DNA from: Coix lacryma-jobi var. lacryma-jobi
Lineage: Eukaryota > Streptophyta > Magnoliopsida > Poales > Poaceae
Length of the DNA stretch: 64,000 bases
Reading direction: 5' to 3'
Assembly (NCBI GenBank): GCA_009763385.1
Contig: CM019823.1
Span: 96,607,104-96,671,103 of the forward strand
The notes beneath the pieces are model-generated. The model searched no databases and was not told where the DNA came from. It worked only from the letters and a program-made list of their open reading frames with translations. Of this stretch, positions 55,769 through 64,000 are shown one piece after another. The position numbers were made by a program, and so were the translations under genes. Within the stretch, counting starts at the first letter, position 1, and every line of letters starts with the position of its first letter.

Positions 55769-56531
55769 TCAATATCGAGAGTATAGGAAGTCGAGAGATA
55801 ACCGCCGATCTATACATGAAAGATTAATGTTTGGAAATACAGACCGGCGCATAAAAAATGAGAATGTTCATAATCGACTTGGAGCAAGATTAGCCGATCA
55901 TGATCATCCATGGCAGGAAGGACAATGGTGCCCTGGTGGCTTGACCAAAAGCCAGAAGCGACGGCTTCAGAGGTTGAGAAATGATGAAATCCAAAAGAAG
56001 AAACCTAAGGTCTGGCAAGTGAAGCAGACAGCCGATAAGGGTGAGTCATCGGCTAATATCGCTGCTTTGTTCATGTTACCTGCTGAGTTTAGACCCTCCG
56101 ATCGTGAAGAAGAATCTGATGGTGAAGAGGCAGTTGCTCAGTGGATCTATCAAGCAGAAGAGGCAATGTTTCAAAAACCTGAGAAACATTCTCATTTAAA
56201 GGCTTTGTACTTGAAAGTGTTTGTTGGTGGAAGGCCTTTAAACAAGATGCTAGTTGATGGAGGAGCAGCAGTTAATTTGATGCCATACGCCACTTTTAGA
56301 AAGCTTGGTAAGACTACAGAAGACTTGACTAAGACCGATATGAAGTTGACCGACTTTTCTTGCAACATATCGGCCACTAAAGGTGCTGTATGTGTTGAGT
56401 TAACAATTGCCAGCAAAAGTATGCCGACTACTTTCTTTGTAGTCGATGCAAAGGGATCCTATAGTGTGCTTCTTGGAAGGGATTGGATCCATGCCAATTG
56501 TTGCATTCCACATCTACCATGCATCAGAATG
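55769..56531 (+). pseudogene. Protease region of element I, cut by LTR D
   Basis: In the shifted frame it continues SDQYREYRKSRDNRRS, then GGLTKSQKRRLQRLRNDE, and the protease active site MLVDGGAAVNLMPYATFRKL followed by SVLLGRDWIHANCC. DGG instead of DSG is usual in this Tat-type branch. After HANCCIP one more base shift leads to STMHQ, and the sequence stops at LTR D (56532). RT, RNase H and integrase of I would lie beyond D and B, outside the window. Confidence 0.88.
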
Positions 56532-56947
56532 TGAAGGACCGAGAATGCAATAGCAAGGCGACCAGAGGGGGGGGGGGTGAATGGGAGCACAAAAATTTCT
56601 CTCGAAACTTTGGCCTTTTGTCCCAAAATCAGCCCCAAGAGCTTCGATCGAAACAGTGATGCCCACGACCCTTGGAAGAGGGTGGATGATCCCTAAGATC
56701 ACAGCGAGGCACCACAAAGTGATAGCGAACCAAACGCCAAAAGCACTGGAACAAGTTTGACCCTCAAAAACCAAGTCCCGAAAGTAGATGGACGGCTACG
56801 TCGAGATATCCCAAAATACCTATGCTAACAAGTAGCAAAGATACCTAGAGAGGTTCCTTGATCAACTCTAGGGCCAAACGATAAGTCCGGAAACCAAGCG
56901 AAGAAGCTGGGAGAGCCAACACACTAAACCGCAACAAGCAGCCAACT

Positions 56948-57210
56948 CGCGGACTGTCCGGGCTACAGACCGCGGACTGTCTGCCCAACGGCGGACTGTC
57001 CGGGATCAGGTGGCGGACTATCCGTCAGCCAAAAAAGCAAAACAACAGTGTTGCTGAAACACCTCTAGACAGTCCCGGACTGTCCGCGGGTTGCAACGGC
57101 GGACTGTCCGCCGGTCAACCTGGACACCAACAGTAGGAACCCGCGGCCACTGATCTGGCCAAGTCCCCGACGCGCAGACTGTCCGCGGGAGGAACGGCGG
57201 ACTGTCCGCG
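56948..57210. repeat. Palindrome cluster CGCGGACTGTCCG in LTR D
   Basis: About eight copies or variants of GCGGACTGTCCG. Confidence 0.85.
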
Positions 57211-58000
57211 ACCTCCCAGTGAGGGCGATTTCGGTCTCCCCTCACACAACTCTTCCCAAATCCAAATCAAATCACAATCCCGTGTTTCCAAACTAGGAAA
57301 GAATGATCACGAGGTAGTTAGGAGACTATCCCCAAGAAATCATCCGCTCAAATCGATTCAATCACCGGGAAATCGAAAGGGGAGGAGTATGAACGAAAAA
57401 AGGTCACGAAAACGAAATCAACCCGATCTACTTGTTCGTGAGGAGTTAAATGAATTCCTTTGGTGGAAATGATGTCGTCACTGTAAAGAACAAGTTGGTT
57501 CAAACGGATTTCGCAAAGACGCGGTAGAGAGGGAGATCGAGTGACGGGAAAATCGTTGAGAAACGAAGAACGCGAAGAACACGAACAAATCACGAATCAA
57601 GTCATCGATCTGCAACCGTGTGGCTACCACACGCTACAACAGTGAGATTACGGTCTCACTTCGTCAAAATCTCCAGTACACAGAGGTATGGTTCTCTGCG
57701 GATCTCAGTAGCTACAGCAGGGGATTGGGAGAGCAGGAAAACCTAGAAGGCAAAGAGCAAATGGCTGAGATAGATGGGGAGGAGGGTGTCTCCCTCCACT
57801 TATCCCAATTCTAATTCCTACTCTACCCCTCTCTAATTACAGAGCGAACCAGCTAAACCCTAGGGTTATTCTGGACCAACTCGAAGATGCTGGTGATCCG
57901 ACGGCCACGCCCGCACAACTCGTAGCGTTGCCTCGACGCAACCTCACCGATTGCCACCACGTGCCGCCACCGCTCCGCTCGTCCTTTTCTCGGACATCGC

Positions 58001-58262
58001 CCCCGGTTTTGAGGCCCAAACCGGGAAACCAGCCTTCACGACCAACCCCCGGTTGTGAGGCCCAAACCGGGAAACCAGCCGACCATCGCCTGAGTTTTAT
58101 GGCCCAAACTCAGAAACCCGCAGCGCCCAGGTTTTGAGGCCCAAACCTGGAAACCGTCCTCAGCCCGAGTTTTGTGGCCCAAACTCGGAAACCATCAGCG
58201 CCCAGGTTTTGTGGCCCAAACCTAGAAACCGTCAGCGCCCAGGTTTTGAGGCCCAAACCTGG
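58001..58262 (-). repeat. Hairpin array of LTR D (7 units)
   Basis: Plus-strand stem types are CCCGG, CCCGG, CTGAG, CCAGG, CCGAG, CCAGG (one arm CTAGG), CCAGG, with loops TGAGGCCC, TATGGCCC or TGTGGCCC. It has one more CCAGG unit than A and K. Confidence 0.9.
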
Positions 58263-58975
58263 AAACCGTCCACTCGGTGGTTTTTCTGTGGCTCAACCAC
58301 CAAACTGAGCCGTAGAGGGGATGCATCGCCCGTGCACCCCGTCCACCGACACGTGTGCCCAGGTCCTCGACCCAAGCAACACCGTGCCCGCAAGTCTTCG
58401 CTCGTCGCTGTCCCAGGCTGTCAGCCACCACAGCTGATCCTCGGGCCACCGGTGAAAGTCCTTGTTTGGTTTTGGATAATTGATGTCACCTAGAGTACTA
58501 ACCTTGTCATGAAGTGTTTATGAGCTAGGTTGGTACATTCCAAGTACGGGAGCCAAATGATGATCATGGTATTGGTGGTGATGACCAAAAGATAGATCAA
58601 GTGCTCCACATTTGAAAGAAGAAGAAGAGAAAAACAAAATCCTATGGAGATCAAGGCAAAGGTATAAATAGGAATTTTGTTTTGGCACTCAAGACACCAT
58701 AGAGGGTGTGAGTGCATTTAGGATAGATAGCCGTACTATTAAGAGGGGAATATCTCAATGATCACGGTTATCAAGTGCCACTAGGTGAATTCATACATGC
58801 ATATGCATTAGGACCTAGTGTGCTAACTCGAATCCTTTGAATATGTTTGTGAAAATGCTAACACACATGCACATGAGGTTGTACACTCGTTGGTGTTAGC
58901 GCTTTTGCAAAGGAGAAGTTGCTGGAGTTGGTTTGGATCAACACAGAGAAGAAAATGGAGTTTTCTGTGTATGGT

Positions 58976-59535
58976 CGGTGGTACCGACCAGGGTGGTCGG
59001 TGGTACCGCCCATAGGTGCTGCGTGCAGCCCTCTCTGTGTTGGGGCGTTTTTGGCCTGGCGGTGGTACCGCTATTACCTCGGTACTACCGCCGGCGGTGG
59101 TACCGACCGGATGGTCGGTGGTACCGTGGCCCTAGGAGTTTCGCGAGGCTCTCTGTAGTTTTTGAAAATGGCTTGCCGGTAGTACCGCCATTACCTCGGT
59201 ACTACCGCCCACGGTGGTACCGATGCAAGGTCGGTAGTGGCTGGTTTTTCGCGAGGCTCTCTGGAGTTTTTGAAAATGGCTTGCCGGTAGTACCGCCATT
59301 ACCTCGGTACTACCGCCCACGGTGGTACCGACGCAAGGTCGGTAGTGGCTGGTTTTTCGCAGAGCTCTCTGTTCGCGGCGATTTTGGCCTGGCGGTAGTA
59401 CCGCCATTACCTCGGTACTACCGACCTCGGAGGTACCGACCAGAGTCGGTGCCTCGCCTAAATCAGCGGGACGTGTGTTAAACGGCTAGTTTGACTCTGT
59501 CGGTACTACCGCCCAGGAGGGGTCGGTACTACCGA
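58976..59535. repeat. GGTAGTACCG palindrome cluster and 117-bp tandem repeat in LTR B
   Basis: Many copies of GGTACTACCG, GGTAGTACCG and GGTGGTACCG occur upstream of the TATA box. A block of about 117 bp (from GAGGCTCTCTG through CTGGTTTTTCGC) is present in tandem near 59145-59365. Confidence 0.85.
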
Positions 59536-59579
59536 CCAAGCGCAGAAAAGGTAGGGTTCGGGCCGTCGCCCTCCCTTCC

Positions 59580-59588
59580 CTATAAATG
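59580..59588 (+). promoter_or_regulatory. TATA box of element B
   Basis: CTATAAATG in TTCCCTATAAATGGGACG, 770 bp before the LTR end. Transcription would start about 30 bp downstream. Confidence 0.75.
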
Positions 59589-60355
59589 GGACGTGGCCGC
59601 CTTTGGGGTGTTCTTCTTGACTCTTTGACTTCTTGAACATCCTCTTGAGCAAGATCTAATCCCTCCCTCCGATCTCTTTGCTTGTTAGTGCGAATCCAAG
59701 TGAGATCGAGAGATCCAAGTGCATTTGCTTGTGAGTTTGCATCTAGTGGCACTTGGCGATTGTGGTTGTTGTGGATATTCTTATTACTCTTGGTGGTTGC
59801 CGCCACCTAGACGGTTTGGAGCAGCGGAGGAGATAAGGCACGAGTGGTGATTGTTCGTGGCCATCTCCCGGTGATTTGTAAGGGGTTTCTTGTACCTTCC
59901 CCGGCGGAGCGCCAAAGGTAACTCTAGTGGATTGCTCGTAGCTTGTGGATCCCCATCTTGTGTTGGTTGTGCGGCACCCTATTGAGGGTTAGGCGTGTGA
60001 TGCCTATTAGCGCGTGAACCTCCAAGTGGGTGTATCGCTACAACGGGGACGTAGCTTGCCGGCAAGCAAGTGAACCTCGGAGGAAAAATTATTGTGTCAA
60101 CTCGTCTCCGTGGTATTCTTTGATATTCATTTATTAATCTCTTGCCGGATCGGTATACACACTTCTATCTCTTGTACTTACATTTGTTACTTTCTTGCAA
60201 GTTAATATTATACCTTGTTGTTAGTTACATTCTCTTATCTTGTGTAGTGATATACATTATTGTTCATTTAGTTGTCTAACTAGTTTGTTTAAGTGTTGTT
60301 GTAGAAATTTTTATAGGCTATTCACCCCCCCTCTAGCCATTTAGGACCTTTCAAT

Positions 60356-60367
60356 TGGTATCGGAGC
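60356..60367 (+). other. Primer binding site of element B
   Basis: TGGTATCGGAGC, two bases after the LTR, matches initiator tRNA-Met and is identical to the site in element A. Confidence 0.94.
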
Positions 60368-60410
60368 AAGGTCACCGTTTATTTGAGGCTTAACAACCTT
60401 CGGTGTCAAA

Positions 60411-62450
60411 ATGGCTCATATCAACAACACCAAAAGGCCACCCCAATTTGATGGCACAAACTATGGCTATTGGAAGGCAAAAATGACCACTCATTTAAAG
60501 TCAATCAATAGAAAGATATGGCAAGTTGTGGATGTCAAGATTGAGATAGTTGATCCGGAGAATCTCACCAATGCCGAAGAAGAGAAGATGCAGAACAATG
60601 ACATTGCTCTCAGTGCTATTCATGATGCTATCGATGAGAGGGTGTTTGAGCAAATAAAAAATTTGGATATGGCATATGATGCTTGGAAGAAATTGGAAGA
60701 ATCATTTGAGGGCACTCAAGCAGTGAAAGGAGCAAAAGCATACATTCTCAAAGAAAAGTTTGCTAGCTTCAAGATGAATGAAAATGAAAGTGTTCCAGAG
60801 ATGTTCCATAGGCTTCAAGTGCTTGTCAATGATCTCAAAGCACTCGGAGAAGAGGTGAAGGACAAAGACTTCTCTCATAAATTCTTGAGATGTCTTCCAA
60901 ACAGATTTGGCATGTTAGTCACGTTGCTTGTAAGAAGCGGTTTGGACACTATGACACCAAACCAAGTTCTTGGAGATGTAATGACCGATGACACCTATAG
61001 AGATGAGAATGATCAAGAAGTGAAGAAGGATGAGAAGAAGAAGAGTGTGGCATTCAAAGCCACAACATCATCATCAAAGAACAAGGGCAAAGCAAAGAAA
61101 GAAGATTCTAGCGAAGATAACTGCTCAAATGACAGTGATGACGATGATGAAGAGATGGCTCTATTTGTCAAAAGGTTTGGCAAATTCATGAAGAAGAAGG
61201 GCTACCGGGCAAGGAGGAAGAAGACTTCATACAAGAACAAGGATGAACCAAGAAGGTGCTTCAAGTGCGGTAGCAAGGACCATCTTGTTGCTCAATGTCC
61301 GTACAACAGTGAGAATGATGATAATGACAACAAGAAGGACAAGAAGAAGGAGAAGAAAGAAAAGAAGAATTACACAAAGAAGAAGAAGGGGCAATCATAT
61401 ATGGTCACTTGGGATAGTGATGCATCCACAAGTGATAGTGATGAAGATAGTGATAATGAAGATCGCAAAACAAGCAAGAAGAAGGCACTTGCAAGTATTG
61501 CTATCAACAACAAGCCTTCAATCTTCGACACTCCATCATGCTTCATGGCTAAGGCCACAAAGGTACTATCTGATGATGATGAGAGTGATAGTGATGATAG
61601 TGATGATGATGAACCCACTAAAGATGAATTAATTGAAATGCTTGATGATGCTAGAGAACATTTTGATAAAAAGAGAAAGGAGTGCAAAGAATTGCAAAAG
61701 AGACTAAAAGCTCTTGAGCAATCCTTTGAGGAGCTCAATGCTACTCATGAGAGGCTAGTGGAAGCCCATGAGGAGCTTGGCAATGCTCACACTAAGCTTA
61801 AGGAAGCTCACTCCTCACTTGTTGATCAAGCTAAAACTGAAAAAGTGGTTAAAACATGTGACATAGGCATAGCTTGTGACATAATCGATGAATCTTTCTA
61901 TAAGCCTATTATTATTGCTGCTACTAACCCTTCATGTAGCTCATCATCTACCACTACTACTTCATCTATGGATGATGGCTTCACTTGTGATGCCTCACTC
62001 ATGGTTGAAAATGAGACATTGAAGAAGGAGGTAAATGAGCTCACTCACGCCTTAGGTAAAGCCTATGGTGGTGAGGCCCGCTTGCTTAAGTGCTTGGGTA
62101 GCCAACGTTTTTCTCTCAACAAAGAGGGATTGGGCTATACCCCCAAGAATGGCAAGGCGGCTTTTGCTACTCACAAGACTAGTTTTGTGAAGAGCAATGG
62201 TCGGTTTTGCACTAGATGCAAGCAAAGTGGGCATGTAGAGCAATATTGCAAGAACAAGAACAAGAACGCTAGTGTATCCTCTATTAAATTTGATTCTTGT
62301 TATTTGCTTACCAAGGGTGTTAATGGCATAAAAGCTAAATTCATTGGTACACCAATTGTGGGCTCAAAGAAGAAAGCTATTTGGGTACCAAAGAGTTTGG
62401 TCACTAATCTTGGAGGACCCAAAAAGGTTTGGGTACCTAAAAAGGATTGA
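60411..62450 (+). CDS. gag: Gag of Sirevirus B
   Basis: 679 codons from MAHINNTKRPPQFDGTNYGY, the first ATG after the primer site. The capsid-like domain covers about residues 5-240 (WKAKMTTHLKSINRKIW, EMFHRLQVLVNDLKALGE). The first zinc knuckle CFKCGSKDHLVAQC starts at residue 283 and a second, CTRCKQSGHVEQYC, at residue 600. Between them are acidic and lysine-rich runs and a heptad-rich stretch (about 420-490, RLVEAHEELGNAHTKL) that probably forms a coiled coil. The frame is complete and ends VWVPKKD. Pol begins 13 bases later in a different frame. The product would build the virus-like particle and package element RNA. Confidence 0.95.
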   Translation: MAHINNTKRPPQFDGTNYGYWKAKMTTHLKSINRKIWQVVDVKIEIVDPENLTNAEEEKMQNNDIALSAIHDAIDERVFEQIKNLDMAYDAWKKLEESFEGTQAVKGAKAYILKEKFASFKMNENESVPEMFHRLQVLVNDLKALGEEVKDKDFSHKFLRCLPNRFGMLVTLLVRSGLDTMTPNQVLGDVMTDDTYRDENDQEVKKDEKKKSVAFKATTSSSKNKGKAKKEDSSEDNCSNDSDDDDEEMALFVKRFGKFMKKKGYRARRKKTSYKNKDEPRRCFKCGSKDHLVAQCPYNSENDDNDNKKDKKKEKKEKKNYTKKKKGQSYMVTWDSDASTSDSDEDSDNEDRKTSKKKALASIAINNKPSIFDTPSCFMAKATKVLSDDDESDSDDSDDDEPTKDELIEMLDDAREHFDKKRKECKELQKRLKALEQSFEELNATHERLVEAHEELGNAHTKLKEAHSSLVDQAKTEKVVKTCDIGIACDIIDESFYKPIIIAATNPSCSSSSTTTTSSMDDGFTCDASLMVENETLKKEVNELTHALGKAYGGEARLLKCLGSQRFSLNKEGLGYTPKNGKAAFATHKTSFVKSNGRFCTRCKQSGHVEQYCKNKNKNASVSSIKFDSCYLLTKGVNGIKAKFIGTPIVGSKKKAIWVPKSLVTNLGGPKKVWVPKKD

Positions 62451-62463
62451 TTTGTTCTTGTAG

Positions 62464-64000
62464 GTCAACTATAAAGCCGGAGGGAGGCATTGGGTGCTTG
62501 ATAGTGGGTGCACTCAACATATGACCGGGGATTCAAGAATGTTCAATTCAATCAATTCAAGCGGCAATCATGGTTTTGATTCTATCACATTTGGTGACAA
62601 TGGCAAAGGCAAGGTTAAAGGGCTTGGTAAGATCGCAATATCCAATGACATGAGCATTTCCAATGTGTTGCTAGTTGAGAGCTTGAACTTCAATTTACTG
62701 TCAGTCGCTCAGTTGTGTGATCTTGGTTTCAAATGCATTTTTGGAGTTGATGATGTAGAAATCATAAGTGTAGATGGCTCTAATTTGATATTCAAAGGAT
62801 TTAGATATGAGAACCTATACTTGGTTGATTTCAATGCTAGTGAAACCCAGCTGTCAACATGCTTGTTCACTAAATCTGGTTTGGGTTGGTTATGGCATAG
62901 AAGGCTTGGTCATGTTGGAATGAAACAGTTAAACAAAATAGTGAAGCATGATTTAGTTAGAGGCTTGAAAGATGTCACTTTTGAGAAGGATAAACTTTGT
63001 AGCTCTTGTCAAGCTGGCAAACAAGTTGGTAACTCCCATCCTAAGAAAAGCATGATGAGTACCAGCAAAGCATTTGAGTTATTGCACATGGATTTATTTG
63101 GACCAACAACATACACTAGCATCGGTGGAAGTAAATATGGCTTTGTGATAGTGGATGATTACACTAGATACACATGGGTCTTCTTTCTTAGTGATAAAAG
63201 TGAAACTTTTGATATCTTCAAAACTTTTGTCAAGAAATGTCAGAATGAGTTTGAAACAACAATCAAGAAAGTTAGAAGTGACAATGGGAGTGAATTTAAG
63301 AATACAAGAATTGATGAGTTGTGTGATGACTTTGGCATAAGACATCAATTCTCACCCAAGTATACTCCTCAATCAAATGGGATTGTTGAAAGGAAGAACA
63401 GAACTTTGATTGATATGGCAAGGTCTATGCTCAGTGAATACAGTGTCAGTCATTCCTTTTGGGCCGAAGCTATTAATACGGCTTGCTATTGTAGCAACCG
63501 TCTCTATTGCCATGGCATGCTAGAGAAGACACCATATGAGCTATTAAATGGAAGAAAGCCAAATATCGCTTACTTTAGAGTTTTTGGTTGCAAATGTTAT
63601 ATATTGAAGAAAGGTGCAAGATTGAGCAAATTTGAGAAGAAATGTGATGAAGGATTCTTACTTGGATATTCAACAACAAGCAAAGCATATAGAGTTTGGA
63701 ACTTGGCTAGTGGTATTATGGAAGAAGTGCATGATGTTGAATTTGATGAAACTAAGGGCTCTCAAGAAGGAAATGAAAATCTTAATGATGTGAGAGGCAC
63801 TCAATTGTCAAATGCAATGAAGAATATGGATATTGGTGATATTAGGCCAAGACAAGTGGATGATAATGAAGATGACCAAATGTTCTCCTCAAATGTGCAA
63901 GTTGATGCAAATCAAGCTAGTGGTTCTCATGATCAATCAAGTGCTAGTGAAGATCAACAAGCTAGTTCATCTCAACCAAGCAATCAAGTGCAAATCCTCC
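62464..64000 (+). CDS. pol: Pol of Sirevirus B: protease and integrase (5' part, runs off window)
   Basis: 512 codons open with no stop, in the +1 frame relative to gag and directly after a TAG at 62461-62463. Protease active site WVLDSGCTQHMTGD (Asp at codon 13). Integrase zinc finger: His145, His150, Cys179, Cys182. Integrase core: Asp210 (LLHMDLFG), Asp273 (VRSDNGSEF), Glu309 (QSNGIVERKNRTL), giving the canonical D,D35E spacing. The domain continues through WAEAINTACYCSNRLY and FRVFGCKCYILKKGARLSKF. It ends in a Ser/Gln-rich linker before RT, which lies beyond the window. There is no ATG at the start, so expression probably needs frameshifting, readthrough or splicing from gag. Confidence 0.95.

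Larger units (their letters stand above)
56532..58452 (-). mobile_element. Sirevirus-type LTR D (family of A), cut by element B
   Basis: On the plus strand it begins TGAAGGACCGAGAATGC and follows the A LTR to a point matching about 24187, where B interrupts it. About 250 bp should remain beyond the window. It carries a palindrome cluster (56948-57210), a possible TATA (GGGATAAGTGG on the minus strand near 57800) and a 7-unit hairpin array. The left flank GAATG would be its target duplication. It may be solo or the 3' LTR of a longer element. Confidence 0.88.
58453..60353 (+). repeat. 5' LTR of element B
   Basis: 1901 bp, TGAAAGTCC...GGACCTTTCA, with imperfect inverted ends. It contains GGTACTACCG-type palindromes, a TATA box and the terminal TTCACCCCCCCTCTAG block. 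Confidence 0.93.
58453..64000 (+). mobile_element. Sirevirus B, apparently intact, runs off the window
   Basis: LTR (58453-60353), Met-type primer site, gag (60411-62450) and pol (62464 to the end) follow in order, with no disabling mutation seen. The zinc knuckles, acidic gag and integrase-before-RT order mark a Sirevirus-type copia element. It interrupts LTR D and is therefore younger than D, I and H. The left flank ACCGG should reappear to the right of its 3' LTR. Confidence 0.93.

Noticed and set aside
61243..61738. Basic and serine-rich open frames overlapping element B gag
   Set aside because: They come from the AAG/GAT-rich low-complexity part of gag read in other frames.

Overview
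This is a plant nuclear window made almost entirely of nested transposable elements. The composition suggests a grass (Poaceae): Sirevirus-type Ty1/copia LTRs with palindrome clusters and TTCACCCCCCCTCTRG ends, a Tekay/Del chromovirus with a C-terminal chromodomain, an Athila-type and a Tat-type Ty3/gypsy element, and a Helitron carrying an RPA-like gene. The species cannot be named from sequence alone. I found no convincing host gene, tRNA, rRNA or CRISPR array. Calls rest on reading motifs, LTR ends, primer sites and target-site duplications (TSDs) by eye.

Left third (1-26645). The 3' part of a Sirevirus-type LTR (1-804) abuts a decayed Helitron (about 805-4610: PIF1 helicase C-terminus, then an RPA70-like gene). 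A Sirevirus LTR fragment (about 4620-5847) follows, then the 3' tail (5848-6294) and 3' LTR (6295-26645) of Sirevirus copy G. That LTR is split by two insertions. The first is a minus-strand LTR-like element F (6585-12948), which holds a solo LTR J (8313-12689, TSD GGCGC), which holds a solo LTR K (9186-11271, TSD CAACC). The second is a full Sirevirus A (12982-24439, minus strand, LTRs of 1975 and 1970 bp, TSD near GGAAG). A keeps gag with two zinc knuckles, protease, integrase, reverse transcriptase and RNase H, broken by frameshifts.

Middle (26646-34519). An Athila-type LTR fragment in plus orientation sits beside a decayed minus-strand Athila element H (about 27340-32895: integrase, RNase H, RT, protease, gag, tRNA-Asp-type primer site). 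The 5' LTR of the Tat-type gypsy element I (32896-34519) follows.

Right half (34520-64000). The gag of I is split at 34921/53948 by the 19-kb chromovirus C (34922-53942, minus strand, exact TSD GTCAA). Its LTRs are about 4.9 kb and its gag-pol frame is closed mainly by point nonsense codons. The 5' LTR of C holds a 4.2-kb solo LTR E (46066-50250, TSD GTATC). I resumes at 53948 and is cut in or just after its protease by another Sirevirus-type LTR, D (56532-58452). D is in turn cut by Sirevirus B (58453 to the window end, plus strand), the youngest-looking element, with an intact LTR, a Met-type primer site, a 679-codon gag and an uninterrupted pol through a canonical D,D35E integrase.

The most unusual signal is an array of 6-7 short hairpins upstream of the probable TATA box in LTRs A, K, G and D. 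Stem sequences differ from unit to unit with both arms changed together, the loop stays nearly constant, and the order of stem types is largely kept between copies.
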